DNA of 64,000 nucleotides from Hydrogenophaga sp. (GCF_030158645.1 NZ_JAOASO010000136.1:1-64000), one strand, 5' to 3'. Positions 14,482 to 24,368 are shown, numbered from the stretch's first letter. Numbers and translations: made by a program. The notes: a model not told the origin generated them from the sequence alone.

Positions 14482-17400
14482 GCGACTTCTCCCTGCGCCT
14501 GGACCGGCACGATCAGTTCATTGGCGACCGGCGTATCGAGCCAGTCGACCTTGTTCATCTTGCGCACCACGACGAACTCGTCGCGGTTGGTGCCGATGGT
14601 TCCGTAGTAGTTGAAGCCGTAGCTGAACTGCGCGTAGCCGCCGATCATGTGGGTGGGCTTGGTCACGATGCGGGTCACCGAGTTGTGAATACCGCCGCGT
14701 GTGCCGGTGATTTCTGCACCCGGTGTGTTGATGATTTTTTCCTGTGCGTGGTACATGAGCACCATGCCCGGATTCACCCGCTGGCTCACTACTGCACGGG
14801 CAGCAATGGCACCGTTGATGTTGAAGAGTTCGACCCAGTCGTTGTCCTCAATACCGGCAACTTTGGCGTCGTCCTCACTCAGCCAGATCACCGGGCCACC
14901 GCGATTGAGCGTGAGCATCATCAGGTTGTCGGTGTAGGTGCTGTGGATACCCCACTTCTGGTGCGGCGTGATGAAGTTCAAGGAGATTTCCTTGTTGCCA
15001 TTGGGCTTGCGCTCCATGATGCCGGCAACGGCCTTCAGGTCCACCGGTGGGCGGTAGCTGGTCAGTCCTTCCCCGAATGCAATCATCCAGGGGTGATCCA
15101 GGTAGAAGTGCTGACGACCGGTCAGGGTGCGCCATGGGATCAGCTCATGCACATTGGTGTAGCCGGCGTTGTAGCTGACGGTCTCGCTCTCGATGCCGCT
15201 CCAGGTGGGCGAGCTGATGATCTTGCGCGGCTGCGCCTGGATGTCGCGGAAACGGATTTTTTCGTCTTCGCGGTGCAAGGCCAGGTGCGTATGGTCACGT
15301 CCGGTGATCTTGGAGAGTGCCTCCCAAGCCTTGACGGCCACATGGCCGTTGGTCTCGGGAGCAAGCTGCAGCACCACCTCGCAAGCGTCGATGTCGGTGC
15401 TGATGCTGGGCATGCCCTGAGTCACGCCTTCGGCGCGCACTTTGCCATTGAGTTCGCCCAGCTGGTGCACCTCGTCGGTGGTGTTCCAGCCAATGCCCTT
15501 GCCGCCGTTGCCGACCTTCTCCATCAAAGGACCGAGCGCCGTGAAGCGTTTGTAGGTGTTGGGGTAATCGCGCTCGATCACCGAGATTTGCGGTGCAGTC
15601 TTGCCGGGGATCAGCTCGCACTCGCCTTTTTTCCACTCTTTCACGTCAAAGGCCTGGGCCAGCTCGGCCGGTGTGTCGTGCATCAGCGGCGTGAGCATCA
15701 GCTCTTTTTCGACGCCCAAATGGCCCACGCACACCTCGCTGAAGGCTTTGGCAAAGCCTTTGTAGATTTCCCAGTCGCTCTTGCTTTGCCAGGCCGGGTC
15801 CACCGCGGTGGACAGCGGGTGGATGAAGGGGTGCATGTCGCTGGTGTTGAGGTCGTTCTTCTCGTACCAGCTGGCGGTGGGCAGCACGATGTCGCTGTAC
15901 AGGCAGGTCGTGCTCATGCGGAAGTCGAGCGTCACCAGCAGGTCGAGCTTGCCTTCGGGCGCCTTGTCGTGCCAGACGACCTCGGTCGGCTTGGCCTCTT
16001 CCTTGCCGAGGTCCTTGCCCTGCACGCCGTTGCTGGTGCCGAGCAGGTGCTTCAGGAAATACTCGTGGCCCTTGCCCGACGAGCCCAGGATGTTGGAGCG
16101 CCACACGAACATGTTGCGCGGCCAGTTGTCCGGGTGATCCGGGTCGGTGCAGCTCATCTTGAGCGTGCCGTCCTTCAATCCGTTGACCGCGTACTCCTTC
16201 GGCTCCAAGCCCGCGGCAGCAGCGTCGCGGACCACATGGATCGGATTCGTCTGCAGCTGCGGCGCCGACGGCAGCCAGCCCATGCGCTCGGCGCGCACGT
16301 TGTAGTCGATCATGCTGCCGGCGTAGAGCTTCTTGTCGGCCAGCGGCGACAGCACCTCGTCCATGCCGAGCTTCTCGTAGCGCCACTGGTCGGTGTGCGC
16401 GTAGAAGAAGCTGGTGCTGTTCATCTGGCGCGGCGGGCGTGACCAGTCGGTGGCAAAGGCCAGCGGCACCCAGCCGGTTTGCGGGCGCAGCTTTTCCTGG
16501 CCCACGTAATGCGCCCAGCCACCACCGCTCTGGCCGATGCAGCCGCACATCATCAGCAGGTTGATCACGCCGCGGTAGTTCATGTCGGCGTGGTACCAGT
16601 GGTTCATGGCCGCGCCGATGATCACCATCGACTTGCCGTGCGTCTTGTCGGCGTTGTCGGCGAACTGCTGCGCCACGGTGATGACCTGGTCTCGCGGCAC
16701 GCCGGTGATGCTCTCCTGCCAGGCCGGGGTGTAGGCGGCGTTGTCGTCGAAGTCCTTCGCGCCACTGCCCAGCCCACGGTCGATGCCGTACTGCGCGACC
16801 TGCAGGTCGAACACGGTGGCCACCAGGGCATGGCGTTCTTCACCGGCCTTGCCCAGGCGCAGCCGCACGGCTGGCACGCGGGCGTGGTTGATGCTGCCGT
16901 TCTGTGCGTTCGGCGTGAAGTGTGGAGAAGCGTCGCCACCGAAGTACGGGAAGGCCACGTCCACCACCTGGGTGTCTTGCTCGCCGTCCTCGATCACCGA
17001 GAGCTTGAGCTTCACGTCGGTGTCGCTGCGGGCTTCCTTGGGTTGCAGGTTCCACTTGCCTTCGTCGTCGCGCCCGGCTTCGCCCCAGCGGAAGCCGATC
17101 GAGCCGTTGGGCAGCACGGCCCGTCCATCGGTGTCGAAGGCCACCGTCTTCCACTCGGGGTTGTTCTTCTGGCCGAGCTGTCCGTTGAAGTCGCTGGCGC
17201 GCAGGTAGCGGTCGGGGACCAGGGTTTTGCTGCCGTCGGCCAGCGTGTGTTCCTTGAGCATCACGAGCAGCGGCAGGTCGGTGTAGCGGCGCGCGTAGTC
17301 GTCGAAGTAGCTGCTGCGCGGCTTGCCGCCGTCGGGGAAATAGAAGTTCTTGAGCACCACGTGGCCCATGGCCATGGCCAGTGCGGCGTCGGTGCCCTGC

Positions 17401-18296
17401 TTGGGGTGCAGCCAGAGGTCGGAGAGTTTGGCGACCTCGGAGTAGTCAGGTGTCACCGCCACCGTCTTGGCGCCCTTGTAGCGAACCTCGGTGAAGAAGT
17501 GGGCGTCGGGCGTGCGCGTCTGCGGCACGTTGGAGCCCCAGGCGATGATGAACGAGCTGTTGTACCAATCGGCCGATTCGGGCACGTCGGTCTGTTCGCC
17601 CCACACCTGCGGGCTGGCTGGTGGCAGGTCGCAGTACCAGTCGTAGAAGCTCATGCAAACGCCGCCGATGAGCGAGAGGTAGCGCGAGCCGGCGGCGTAG
17701 CTCACCATGCTCATGGCGGGGATGGGCGAGAAGCCGATGATGCGGTCGGGTCCATGCTGCTTGATGGTGTACACGTTGGCCGCGGCGATCAGCTGGTTGA
17801 CCTCGTCCCAGGTGCTGCGCACGAAGCCGCCCATGCCGCGCACCTGCTGGTAGTCGCGGCGCGCTTCGGGGTTTTCGACGATGCTGGCCCAGGCATCCAC
17901 CGGGGTCTTGGCCACGTTCAATGCGGCGCGCCAGCGCTCCAGCAGGCGCCCGCGCACCATGGGGTATTTCACGCGGTTGGCGCTGTAGAGGTACCAGCTG
18001 TAAGAGGCGCCGCGTGCGCAGCCGCGCGGCTCGTGGTTGGGCATGTCCCAGCGGGTGCGCGGGTAGTCTGTCTGCTGGGTTTCCCAGGTGACGATGCCGC
18101 CCTTGACGTAGATCTTCCACGAGCACGAACCGGTGCAGTTCACGCCGTGGGTGCTGCGCACGATCTTGTCGTGCGCCCAGCGGTTGCGGTAGGCGTCTTC
18201 CCAGGTGCGGTCTTCACCGGTGGTGACGCCGTGGTCGCCCGAGAAGGACTCGCGGGGCTGCGAGAAATAGTTGAGTCGGTCGAGGAAATGGCTCAT
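14478..18296 (-). CDS. narG: Respiratory nitrate reductase alpha subunit (Mo-bisMGD)
   Basis: This 1272-residue catalytic subunit reduces nitrate to nitrite at a molybdenum bis-MGD centre on the cytoplasmic side. The FS0 cluster ligands His50, Cys54, Cys58 (HGVNCTGSCSW) and Cys93 (RGCARGASYSW) match the E. coli positions. The molybdenum Asp lies in SFYDWYCDLPPASPQ. No RR Tat motif is needed because NarGH stays inside the cell. It follows narK2 by 37 bases and overlaps narH. Length is as expected for narG-type rather than nap- or nas-type enzymes. Confidence 0.98.
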   Translation of the reverse strand: MSHFLDRLNYFSQPRESFSGDHGVTTGEDRTWEDAYRNRWAHDKIVRSTHGVNCTGSCSWKIYVKGGIVTWETQQTDYPRTRWDMPNHEPRGCARGASYSWYLYSANRVKYPMVRGRLLERWRAALNVAKTPVDAWASIVENPEARRDYQQVRGMGGFVRSTWDEVNQLIAAANVYTIKQHGPDRIIGFSPIPAMSMVSYAAGSRYLSLIGGVCMSFYDWYCDLPPASPQVWGEQTDVPESADWYNSSFIIAWGSNVPQTRTPDAHFFTEVRYKGAKTVAVTPDYSEVAKLSDLWLHPKQGTDAALAMAMGHVVLKNFYFPDGGKPRSSYFDDYARRYTDLPLLVMLKEHTLADGSKTLVPDRYLRASDFNGQLGQKNNPEWKTVAFDTDGRAVLPNGSIGFRWGEAGRDDEGKWNLQPKEARSDTDVKLKLSVIEDGEQDTQVVDVAFPYFGGDASPHFTPNAQNGSINHARVPAVRLRLGKAGEERHALVATVFDLQVAQYGIDRGLGSGAKDFDDNAAYTPAWQESITGVPRDQVITVAQQFADNADKTHGKSMVIIGAAMNHWYHADMNYRGVINLLMMCGCIGQSGGGWAHYVGQEKLRPQTGWVPLAFATDWSRPPRQMNSTSFFYAHTDQWRYEKLGMDEVLSPLADKKLYAGSMIDYNVRAERMGWLPSAPQLQTNPIHVVRDAAAAGLEPKEYAVNGLKDGTLKMSCTDPDHPDNWPRNMFVWRSNILGSSGKGHEYFLKHLLGTSNGVQGKDLGKEEAKPTEVVWHDKAPEGKLDLLVTLDFRMSTTCLYSDIVLPTASWYEKNDLNTSDMHPFIHPLSTAVDPAWQSKSDWEIYKGFAKAFSEVCVGHLGVEKELMLTPLMHDTPAELAQAFDVKEWKKGECELIPGKTAPQISVIERDYPNTYKRFTALGPLMEKVGNGGKGIGWNTTDEVHQLGELNGKVRAEGVTQGMPSISTDIDACEVVLQLAPETNGHVAVKAWEALSKITGRDHTHLALHREDEKIRFRDIQAQPRKIISSPTWSGIESETVSYNAGYTNVHELIPWRTLTGRQHFYLDHPWMIAFGEGLTSYRPPVDLKAVAGIMERKPNGNKEISLNFITPHQKWGIHSTYTDNLMMLTLNRGGPVIWLSEDDAKVAGIEDNDWVELFNINGAIAARAVVSQRVNPGMVLMYHAQEKIINTPGAEITGTRGGIHNSVTRIVTKPTHMIGGYAQFSYGFNYYGTIGTNRDEFVVVRKMNKVDWLDTPVANELIVPVQAQGEVA

Positions 18297-18333
18297 GAGG
18301 AAGCTCCGGGAAATTCGTGACTCGGGGGGTGCA

Positions 18334-19962
18334 TCAAGGGTTCTTCACGTACGCGTTCGTGCGCAGGTAGAACCACCAGTTGAGGACCAGGCACAGCGCA
18401 TAGAACACGGCGAAGCCGTACATCGCGAACTGCGGCGTGCCGGCCTTGATCTGCTGGCCGATCACCACCGGCGCGATGAAGGCGCCGTAGGCGGCGACGG
18501 CCGACGTCCAGCCGAGCACCGGGCCGGCCTGCTGGCGGTCGAAGATGACGCCGATGGTGCGGAAGGTCGAGCCGTTGCCGATGCCGCTGGCAAAGAACAG
18601 CACGATGAACAGGCCGATGAAGGCGGGGAAGTACTGCTCGGGCGTGGCCGAGCCGTAGGCCTGCATCATCACGTAGCCCACCGCCACCGAGGCCATCACC
18701 ATCACCGCCGAGATGACCTGGGTGACGATGGAGCCGCCGACCTTGTCGGAGATCCAGCCACCGATGGGGCGCACCGCGGCGCCCACGAAAGGACCGATCC
18801 AGGCGTAGGTCAGGGCCGAGGGGGCGTTCGGGTTTTTGAGTGTGTGCGTCATCACGCCGGCCGCGTCCGCCACATGCTGGAAGCCGAAGATCACCGTGAT
18901 GGCCAGCGGCAGCACCATCGAGAAACCGATGAAGGAGCCGAAGGTGACGATGTAGAGCGCGGTGAGCGACCAGGTGTGCTTGTTGCTGAAGATCGCGAAC
19001 TGCTTGGCGACGTTTTCCTTCATGGCACCGAAGGCGGCCAGGCGCATCATCAGCAGCGCCAGGATGATGTCCAGCGGGATGGCGACCCACATGTTCAGGA
19101 TGCCCAGGCCGGTGGGGGCCGGCAGGTACAGCCAGAGCATGAAGATGGCCGGGATGAAGGCCAGCGTGTAGAGGTAGGTCACCTTGGCGAACGCGACCAG
19201 CGGGTGGCCGGTGTCGGGCGACACGGTCTTGAGGTTGTTCATGCCGAACCAGGCCAGGATCGACAGCGGCACCAGCGAGATCACCCAGGCGAAGCCCGCG
19301 TTCTGGATCCAGGTGGGCGTGCCGGCGGCGATCTTGCCGAAGATCCAGCCGCTGTCCTTCACCAGCGTCATCGACTCACCGCCGAAGGCGCCGAGCAGCG
19401 GCAGCGTCATCACCAGCGGGATGACGATCTGCATGGTGGTCACACCGAAGTTGCCCAGACCGGCGTTGAGACCGAGCGCCGTGCCCTGCAGGCGTTTGGG
19501 GAAGAAGGTGCTGATGTTGGACATCGAGCTGGCGAAGTTGCCGCCACCCACACCGGACCACAGCGCCAGCAGCTGGAACGACCACAGCGGCCACTCGGGG
19601 TGCTGCAGCGCAAAGCCGGTGCCGATCGCCGGGGCCAGCAGCATGGCGGTGGTGAGAAAGATCGTGTTGCGCCCACCCGCCAGCCGCACCAGGAAGGACG
19701 CCGGGATGCGCATGGTGGCGCCCGAGATGCCGGAGATGGCGGTGAGCGTGAACAGCTCGGCCTGGGTGAAGGGGAAGCCCAGGTTGAGCATCTGCACCGT
19801 GATGATTCCCCACATGCCCCACACCGCAAAGCCGCACAGCAGGGCCGGCACGGAGATCCAGAGGTTGCGGTAGGCGATGCGCTTGCCGGTGCTGTTCCAG
19901 AAGGTCTCGTCTTCGGGGCGCCAATCGACGATGTCCGGCCCGACTTGTTTGGTTTGGTTCAT
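18334..19962 (-). CDS. narK2: Nitrate/nitrite antiporter, NarK2-type
   Basis: This major-facilitator protein of 542 residues has about 12 predicted helices and a long central loop (about residues 195-230, SGWIFGKIAAGTPTW). It carries the nitrate-porter signatures GVGGGNFASSM and SGIGNGSTFR, and the N-terminal WRPEDETFW block typical of NarK2. NarK2-type carriers exchange external nitrate for internal nitrite. It starts 18 bases after narK1 and precedes narG, an arrangement common in denitrifying beta- and gammaproteobacteria. Confidence 0.93.
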   Translation of the reverse strand: MNQTKQVGPDIVDWRPEDETFWNSTGKRIAYRNLWISVPALLCGFAVWGMWGIITVQMLNLGFPFTQAELFTLTAISGISGATMRIPASFLVRLAGGRNTIFLTTAMLLAPAIGTGFALQHPEWPLWSFQLLALWSGVGGGNFASSMSNISTFFPKRLQGTALGLNAGLGNFGVTTMQIVIPLVMTLPLLGAFGGESMTLVKDSGWIFGKIAAGTPTWIQNAGFAWVISLVPLSILAWFGMNNLKTVSPDTGHPLVAFAKVTYLYTLAFIPAIFMLWLYLPAPTGLGILNMWVAIPLDIILALLMMRLAAFGAMKENVAKQFAIFSNKHTWSLTALYIVTFGSFIGFSMVLPLAITVIFGFQHVADAAGVMTHTLKNPNAPSALTYAWIGPFVGAAVRPIGGWISDKVGGSIVTQVISAVMVMASVAVGYVMMQAYGSATPEQYFPAFIGLFIVLFFASGIGNGSTFRTIGVIFDRQQAGPVLGWTSAVAAYGAFIAPVVIGQQIKAGTPQFAMYGFAVFYALCLVLNWWFYLRTNAYVKNP

Positions 19963-19980
19963 GGTGTGACTGACACGACG

Positions 19981-21249
19981 TCAGTTCTGAAGGGAAAAGG
20001 GTTTGGCGTTGGCGCCCATGACCTCGGTCTGGCGGACCTCGGTCCAGTACATCCAGATGAGCGAGACCCAGACCACGCCGTACATCAACATGAAGGCGCT
20101 GGAGCGGATGCCGGTGAGGTCCATCAACACCCCGAACAGGATGGGCAGCACGAAGCCCCCCAGGCCACCGGCCAGGCCGACGATGCCGCTGATGGCACCG
20201 ATGTTTTTCGGGTAGTCGTCGCTGATGTACTTGAAGACACTGGCCTTGCCGAAGGCCCAGGCGATGCCCAGGATGAACATCAGGCCGGTGAAGAGATAGA
20301 CGTTGAGGCCGATGTGGAAAGTTTTGGGCCCATCCACCGTCGCCACGGTGAAATCGGTCTGCGGATACGAGAGCAGGAAGAGGCAGATCCAGCTCACCCA
20401 CAGCACCCACCAGGTGACCTTGTGCGCGCCGAACTTGTCCGACATCACGCCACCCACCGCGCGCAGCACGCCACCGGGCAGCGAGAAGCAGGCCGCCAGC
20501 AGTGCGGCCACGCGGATGTCCAGACCGAACTCGCCCACGTAGTACTGCACCATCCAGAGCGAGAGCGCCACGTAGCCGCCGAAGACGATGCTGTAGTACT
20601 GGCAGTACTTGAGCACCTTGGGGTCCTTGAGCGCCTTGAGCTGGTCCGTGAAGGACACGTTGCTCGGCACCAGGTGGTCGGGGTTGCTGTAGGTGAAGAG
20701 CCAGAACAGCACCACCGTGCCCAGCATGATGGCCGCGTACACCTGCGGCACCATGGCCCAGCCAAAGGCCACCAGCAGCACCGGGGCCACGAACTTGTTG
20801 ACCGCTGCGCCCGAGTTGCCCGCGCCGTACACGCCCATGGCCATGCCCTGGCGGTGCTTGGGGAACCAGCGCGCCACATAGGGCGTGCCGACCGAGAACG
20901 ATCCGCCCGCGAGGCCCACGAACAAACCGATGGTGAGGAAGTGCCAGTAGGCGGTGGCGTAGCTCATGAGCCAGATCGCCGGCACGGTGGTGGCCATGAG
21001 CAGGGCCATCACGATGCGGCCACCGTAGCGGTCGGTCCAGATGCCCAGCGGCACGCGAACCAGCGAGCCGGTGAGCACCGGTGTGGCCATGAGCAGGCCG
21101 AACTGGGTGGAGTTGAGGTCGAGCGCCTTCTTGATCGGGATGCCGATGACGCCGAACATCATCCACCCCATGAAGCACACGGTGAAGGCCAGCGTGCTGA
21201 CGATCAGCACGGACCACGCTTTTTTGTCGTTGTTCAGTTCAGAAGCCAT
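19981..21249 (-). CDS. narK1: Nitrate transporter, NarK1-type
   Basis: This major-facilitator protein is thought to import nitrate with protons. The nitrate-signature glycine motif appears as GLAGGSFSVGTPYVARWFP and again near IVGLAGGLGGFVLP. ATG 21249 (MASELNND, 422 residues) is preferred to an ATG 24 bases upstream because GGAGAAAGACAAC lies directly before it. It is the first gene of the nar block, about 155 bases downstream of a perfect FNR box. Tandem NarK1-NarK2 pairs, sometimes fused elsewhere, usually work together under low oxygen. Confidence 0.92.
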   Translation of the reverse strand: MASELNNDKKAWSVLIVSTLAFTVCFMGWMMFGVIGIPIKKALDLNSTQFGLLMATPVLTGSLVRVPLGIWTDRYGGRIVMALLMATTVPAIWLMSYATAYWHFLTIGLFVGLAGGSFSVGTPYVARWFPKHRQGMAMGVYGAGNSGAAVNKFVAPVLLVAFGWAMVPQVYAAIMLGTVVLFWLFTYSNPDHLVPSNVSFTDQLKALKDPKVLKYCQYYSIVFGGYVALSLWMVQYYVGEFGLDIRVAALLAACFSLPGGVLRAVGGVMSDKFGAHKVTWWVLWVSWICLFLLSYPQTDFTVATVDGPKTFHIGLNVYLFTGLMFILGIAWAFGKASVFKYISDDYPKNIGAISGIVGLAGGLGGFVLPILFGVLMDLTGIRSSAFMLMYGVVWVSLIWMYWTEVRQTEVMGANAKPFSLQN

Positions 21250-21403
21250 GTTGTCTTTCTCCACGCGGGGCATGGCAAGACTGTCGGCGCTGGGCGCGCT
21301 GGTGGCTATCCGCCTCCCGGGTGGCGGGGGCGGCTCTGAAGAACGATGGGGAAAGGACGCAGGGCGTCCGGAAGAACTACCGCGGCTCTTTTGCAGCCGT
21401 CAG

Positions 21404-21417
21404 TTGATCTGGATCAA
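21404..21417 (-). promoter_or_regulatory. FNR/ANR-type box upstream of narK1
   Basis: TTGATCTGGATCAA is a perfect TTGAT-N4-ATCAA palindrome. It overlaps the stop codon of the cupin gene and lies 155 bases before the narK1 start, with no gene between. A site centred at -41.5 would place transcription start near 21369 and a poor -10 around TAGTTC. This predicts oxygen-responsive (FNR/ANR or Dnr) activation of narK1 and probably of everything co-transcribed downstream. Confidence 0.85.
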
Positions 21418-21743
21418 TGCACGAGAACGATCGTGACCAGCACGCTGGCGTCTTCCGCCGCGAGCAGGCTGTGCGGTACGCCGCCGCGCAGGAAGAGCAG
21501 TTGCCCGGCCTGCAGCCGCTGCACGCCTTCGGGTGTTTCGAAATCGATCACACCTTCGAGGCATTGCACGGTGATCTCTCCCGGGACCTGGTGCATCGGC
21601 ATGCCCTTGCCCAGCGGCAGCCGCAGGCGGATGACTTCGAGCTGCTCCGACTTGAAGAGCGCCACGGACTGCGTGCTGAGCGCGTCGCCGCCCTGGTTCA
21701 GGAGGTTGGCCATTTCGCCGGAGTCGAGGTGGTGCAGTGCCAT
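21414..21743 (-). CDS. Small cupin protein
   Basis: The 109-residue single-domain cupin has the beta-barrel motif pieces GKGMPMHQVPGEITVQCLEG and LFLRGGVPHSLLA. It retains possible metal ligands His and Glu in the first motif and a His in the second. It has no signal peptide. It begins 13 bases after narL and precedes the FNR box, so it ends the nsrR-narX-narL group. Substrate is unknown. Comparable cupins near nitrate and NO genes suggest a role in metal or redox handling, but that is inference. Confidence 0.75.
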   Translation of the reverse strand: MALHHLDSGEMANLLNQGGDALSTQSVALFKSEQLEVIRLRLPLGKGMPMHQVPGEITVQCLEGVIDFETPEGVQRLQAGQLLFLRGGVPHSLLAAEDASVLVTIVLVH

Positions 21744-21756
21744 GGGGGTGTCCTGG

Positions 21757-22452
21757 TCAGGCGTGGCGGGCGGCGAACACCGCTGCCTGCACACGCGAGG
21801 TGAGGTGGAGTTTGCGCAGGATGTGCTGCACGTGGATCTTGACTGTGGTCTCGGCGATGTCGAGCTGGCGGGCGATGTGTTTGTTGCTGTCGCCCCGTGC
21901 GATCAAATGCAGGATTTCAAGTTCCCGCACCGACAGCGAGGCGAGTTCGGCGCCGGAGGTGGCCGTGGCGGTGGACGCCGGCGCGTCGGGCGCGGCTCCG
22001 TTGGCGGGTGGCTGCGAGCGCAGCGCCGACACCAGCTTGGTCGTCATCTCGGGGCTGACCACCGACTCGCCGTCCATCACCTTGACGATGGCCTCGCACA
22101 GGTGGTGCGACTCCACCGTCTTGAGCAGATAACCGTCGGCACCGGCCTTGAGCGCGGCCACCAGGTCGGCCTCGTTCTCGCTCACGGTGAGCATGAGCAC
22201 GCGGCTGCCCGGCGCGGCCTCGCGCAGCGCGGGGATGGCGTCCACGCCCAGCACACCGGGCAGGTGGTTGTCGAGCAGGATCACGTCGGGCCGCCGGCGG
22301 GCCGCACAGCGCAGCGCCTCGCCCACGTCGCCCGCTTCGCAGGTCACCTCGAAGCGCGGGTCCTGCTCAAGCAGGGCCATGAGCCCGCGGCGGAACAGGG
22401 AGTGGTCGTCCACAACGAGCAACTGGATCGGGCGGGCAGGCGTGTCGGTCAT
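21757..22452 (-). CDS. narL: Nitrate/nitrite response regulator NarL
   Basis: The 231-residue regulator has a receiver domain (LLVVDDHSLFRRGLMALL, phospho-Asp in VILLDNHLPG) and a C-terminal LuxR-type helix-turn-helix (LSVRELEILHLIARGDSNKHIARQL in parts). It is joined by an Ala/Pro/Thr-rich linker at about 140-165. The start overlaps narX by 4 bases, so kinase and regulator are made together. Phospho-NarL should activate the adjacent nar genes in nitrate. Confidence 0.93.
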   Translation of the reverse strand: MTDTPARPIQLLVVDDHSLFRRGLMALLEQDPRFEVTCEAGDVGEALRCAARRRPDVILLDNHLPGVLGVDAIPALREAAPGSRVLMLTVSENEADLVAALKAGADGYLLKTVESHHLCEAIVKVMDGESVVSPEMTTKLVSALRSQPPANGAAPDAPASTATATSGAELASLSVRELEILHLIARGDSNKHIARQLDIAETTVKIHVQHILRKLHLTSRVQAAVFAARHA

Positions 22453-24359
22453 GGGGCGCTGTGTTCGGTGGCGGGGGCGGTGGTCGGGCTGGCCGCCACC
22501 GGGTGGGGTGGCAGGGTCAGGGTCACGGTGGTGCCTTGCCCGGGGTCGGAGCTCACCTCGACACGCGCGCCGATGAGGGCGGCACGCTCGCGCATGATCT
22601 TCAGCCCCACGTGGGACTCGTCGGGCGTGTCCAGCGTGTCGAAGCCCGCGCCGTCGTCGCGCACACGAAAGCGCCAGTGCGCGCCCTTGATCACATCGAG
22701 CTGCACATGGCCGGCTCCCGCGTGCTTGCGCACGTTGGAGAGCGATTCCTGCAGCACATGCAGCACCTGCACCTGCACGTCGGCCGGCAGGGGCAGGCCG
22801 TGGCCCTCGACGTGCAGCTTCGCGCTCAATCCGGTCTGGTGCTGGAACTTCTGCAGCGTCTCCTGCAGCGCACGTTCGATGTCGTCGGTGTTGGTGCGGG
22901 TGCGAAAGTGCACCAGCAGTTCACGCACGTCGTTGATGCTCTCGCGCAGGCCTTCGTCGAGTTCATCGAGCGTGCTCATCACCCGCGCGTCCTGGCCCTT
23001 GCTCGCCGCGTTGCGCAGCAGCTGCACCTGGATCTTGAGAAAGGCCAGCGACTGCGCGATGGAGTCGTGCAGCTCGCGTGCAATCAGCGCGCGCTCTTCG
23101 CCCACCGCGGCCTCTCGCTCCAGCGCCGAAGCGCGCAGGCTCTCCAGTGCGTTGGCCAGGTGGCTGGCCAGCGCGTCGAGCAGCTCGGTCTCGCCAGCGC
23201 TCAGGCTGGTGTGCGAGCGGTAGAACAGATTGACCTCGCCGATGAGGCGCTGCTGCAGGCGCACCGGCACGCTCACCAGCGTCTCGAAGCCGGCGCGCAC
23301 GCAGTGGCGCACCTCCTGCTCGTCGTGGCTGCGGATGGGAATCACCCTCGTGCGTGCATCGGGTTGCAGGTTGCCGCAGGCGCAGGCCCCGGCCAGCAGG
23401 CTGCGCTCCTCCTCCACCATCTCCTGCGGAAAACAGTCGGAGGCCAGCATCATGTACCGCTGGCTGGCCTCGTCGCTCCAGCGCACCGCCACCGCGTCGG
23501 CTTTCACCACCGCGCGCACGCGCTGGGCGAAGCCGCGCGAGAGTTCTTCGATGCTGCCGGCATGCGCCATGAAGGCGCTGACCTCGTACAGCGTCTCCAG
23601 TCGCGCGCGCTGTGCCTCGATGTGGCGTGTCTTGGTTTCGACCTGGCTCTCCAGACCGGCGTACATCGACTGCAGCGTGGCCGCCATGCGGTTGAAGCCC
23701 GCCGCCACCTGGCCGAACTCGTCGAGCGTCTCGACCTCCACACGCGCCTTGAAGTCGCCCGACTCCAGCCGGCGCAAGCCCTGGCGCAGGTGGGCGAGCG
23801 GGTTGATCACGTACATGTAGCCGGTGTATAGCATCACCACCGCGCCGCAGATGGCCAGCGCCATCATGAGGAACTGGAACAGGTTGAGGATGGCGGTGAA
23901 ACCGGAGAGCTGTTTTTCAATCGCCAGCACCAGGGCATCGATGGCCTCGACGAAGGTGTCGGCCGCGGCCAGCGCCTGCGCCGGCTCGGGCGCTGTGTCT
24001 TGCAGCCACAAGGGGCGCTGGTTCTGCCACAGCGCCTCCACGGTGGCGAATTCGCGAGCCACCGCGTCGTCCCAGGGCACGAAGAGCGGGCGGCTGGCAT
24101 CGCCCTGGCGCAGCAGCTCCAGGCTCTGGTCGAACTGCTGCACCAGCGCCGCCACGTCCTGCGGTGCACGCCCGGCCTGCGCCACGCTGGTGAGGCGCCA
24201 GGTCTGCATGCGCATGCGCCCGGCTTCGTTCACCGCGGCCGCACCGCCTTCAAGCTGCCAGGTCACCCACAGTGTGAGGCCGATCGACGCGAGCGCGACG
24301 AGCAGCAACCCGGCGCCGATGCGCACCAGTTTGGTCGACAGCGAAGCGGTGGACACCAT
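22449..24359 (-). CDS. narX: Nitrate/nitrite sensor kinase NarX
   Basis: The 636-residue membrane kinase has a first helix at about 10-32 and a periplasmic sensor carrying the P-box NEAGRMRMQTWRL, the nitrate-binding signature of NarX/NarQ. A second helix at about 160-185 is followed by HAMP, a GAF-like domain with CFPQE...GACACG cysteines, and a HisKA_3/HATPase module (ARELHDSIAQSL; DDGAGF). Its start lies 9 bases after nsrR, an unusual linkage that puts NO and nitrate sensing in one transcript. Confidence 0.94.
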   Translation of the reverse strand: MVSTASLSTKLVRIGAGLLLVALASIGLTLWVTWQLEGGAAAVNEAGRMRMQTWRLTSVAQAGRAPQDVAALVQQFDQSLELLRQGDASRPLFVPWDDAVAREFATVEALWQNQRPLWLQDTAPEPAQALAAADTFVEAIDALVLAIEKQLSGFTAILNLFQFLMMALAICGAVVMLYTGYMYVINPLAHLRQGLRRLESGDFKARVEVETLDEFGQVAAGFNRMAATLQSMYAGLESQVETKTRHIEAQRARLETLYEVSAFMAHAGSIEELSRGFAQRVRAVVKADAVAVRWSDEASQRYMMLASDCFPQEMVEEERSLLAGACACGNLQPDARTRVIPIRSHDEQEVRHCVRAGFETLVSVPVRLQQRLIGEVNLFYRSHTSLSAGETELLDALASHLANALESLRASALEREAAVGEERALIARELHDSIAQSLAFLKIQVQLLRNAASKGQDARVMSTLDELDEGLRESINDVRELLVHFRTRTNTDDIERALQETLQKFQHQTGLSAKLHVEGHGLPLPADVQVQVLHVLQESLSNVRKHAGAGHVQLDVIKGAHWRFRVRDDGAGFDTLDTPDESHVGLKIMRERAALIGARVEVSSDPGQGTTVTLTLPPHPVAASPTTAPATEHSAP

Positions 24360-24368
24360 CGACGCAGG

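Noticed and set aside
16479-21339. Very long plus-strand open frames (613 and 1022 codons) opposite narG, narK2 and narK1
   Set aside because: They are antisense shadows of high-GC genes: composition is Arg/His/Gly-rich without domain motifs, while the minus-strand frames encode clear nitrate reductase and transporter proteins.
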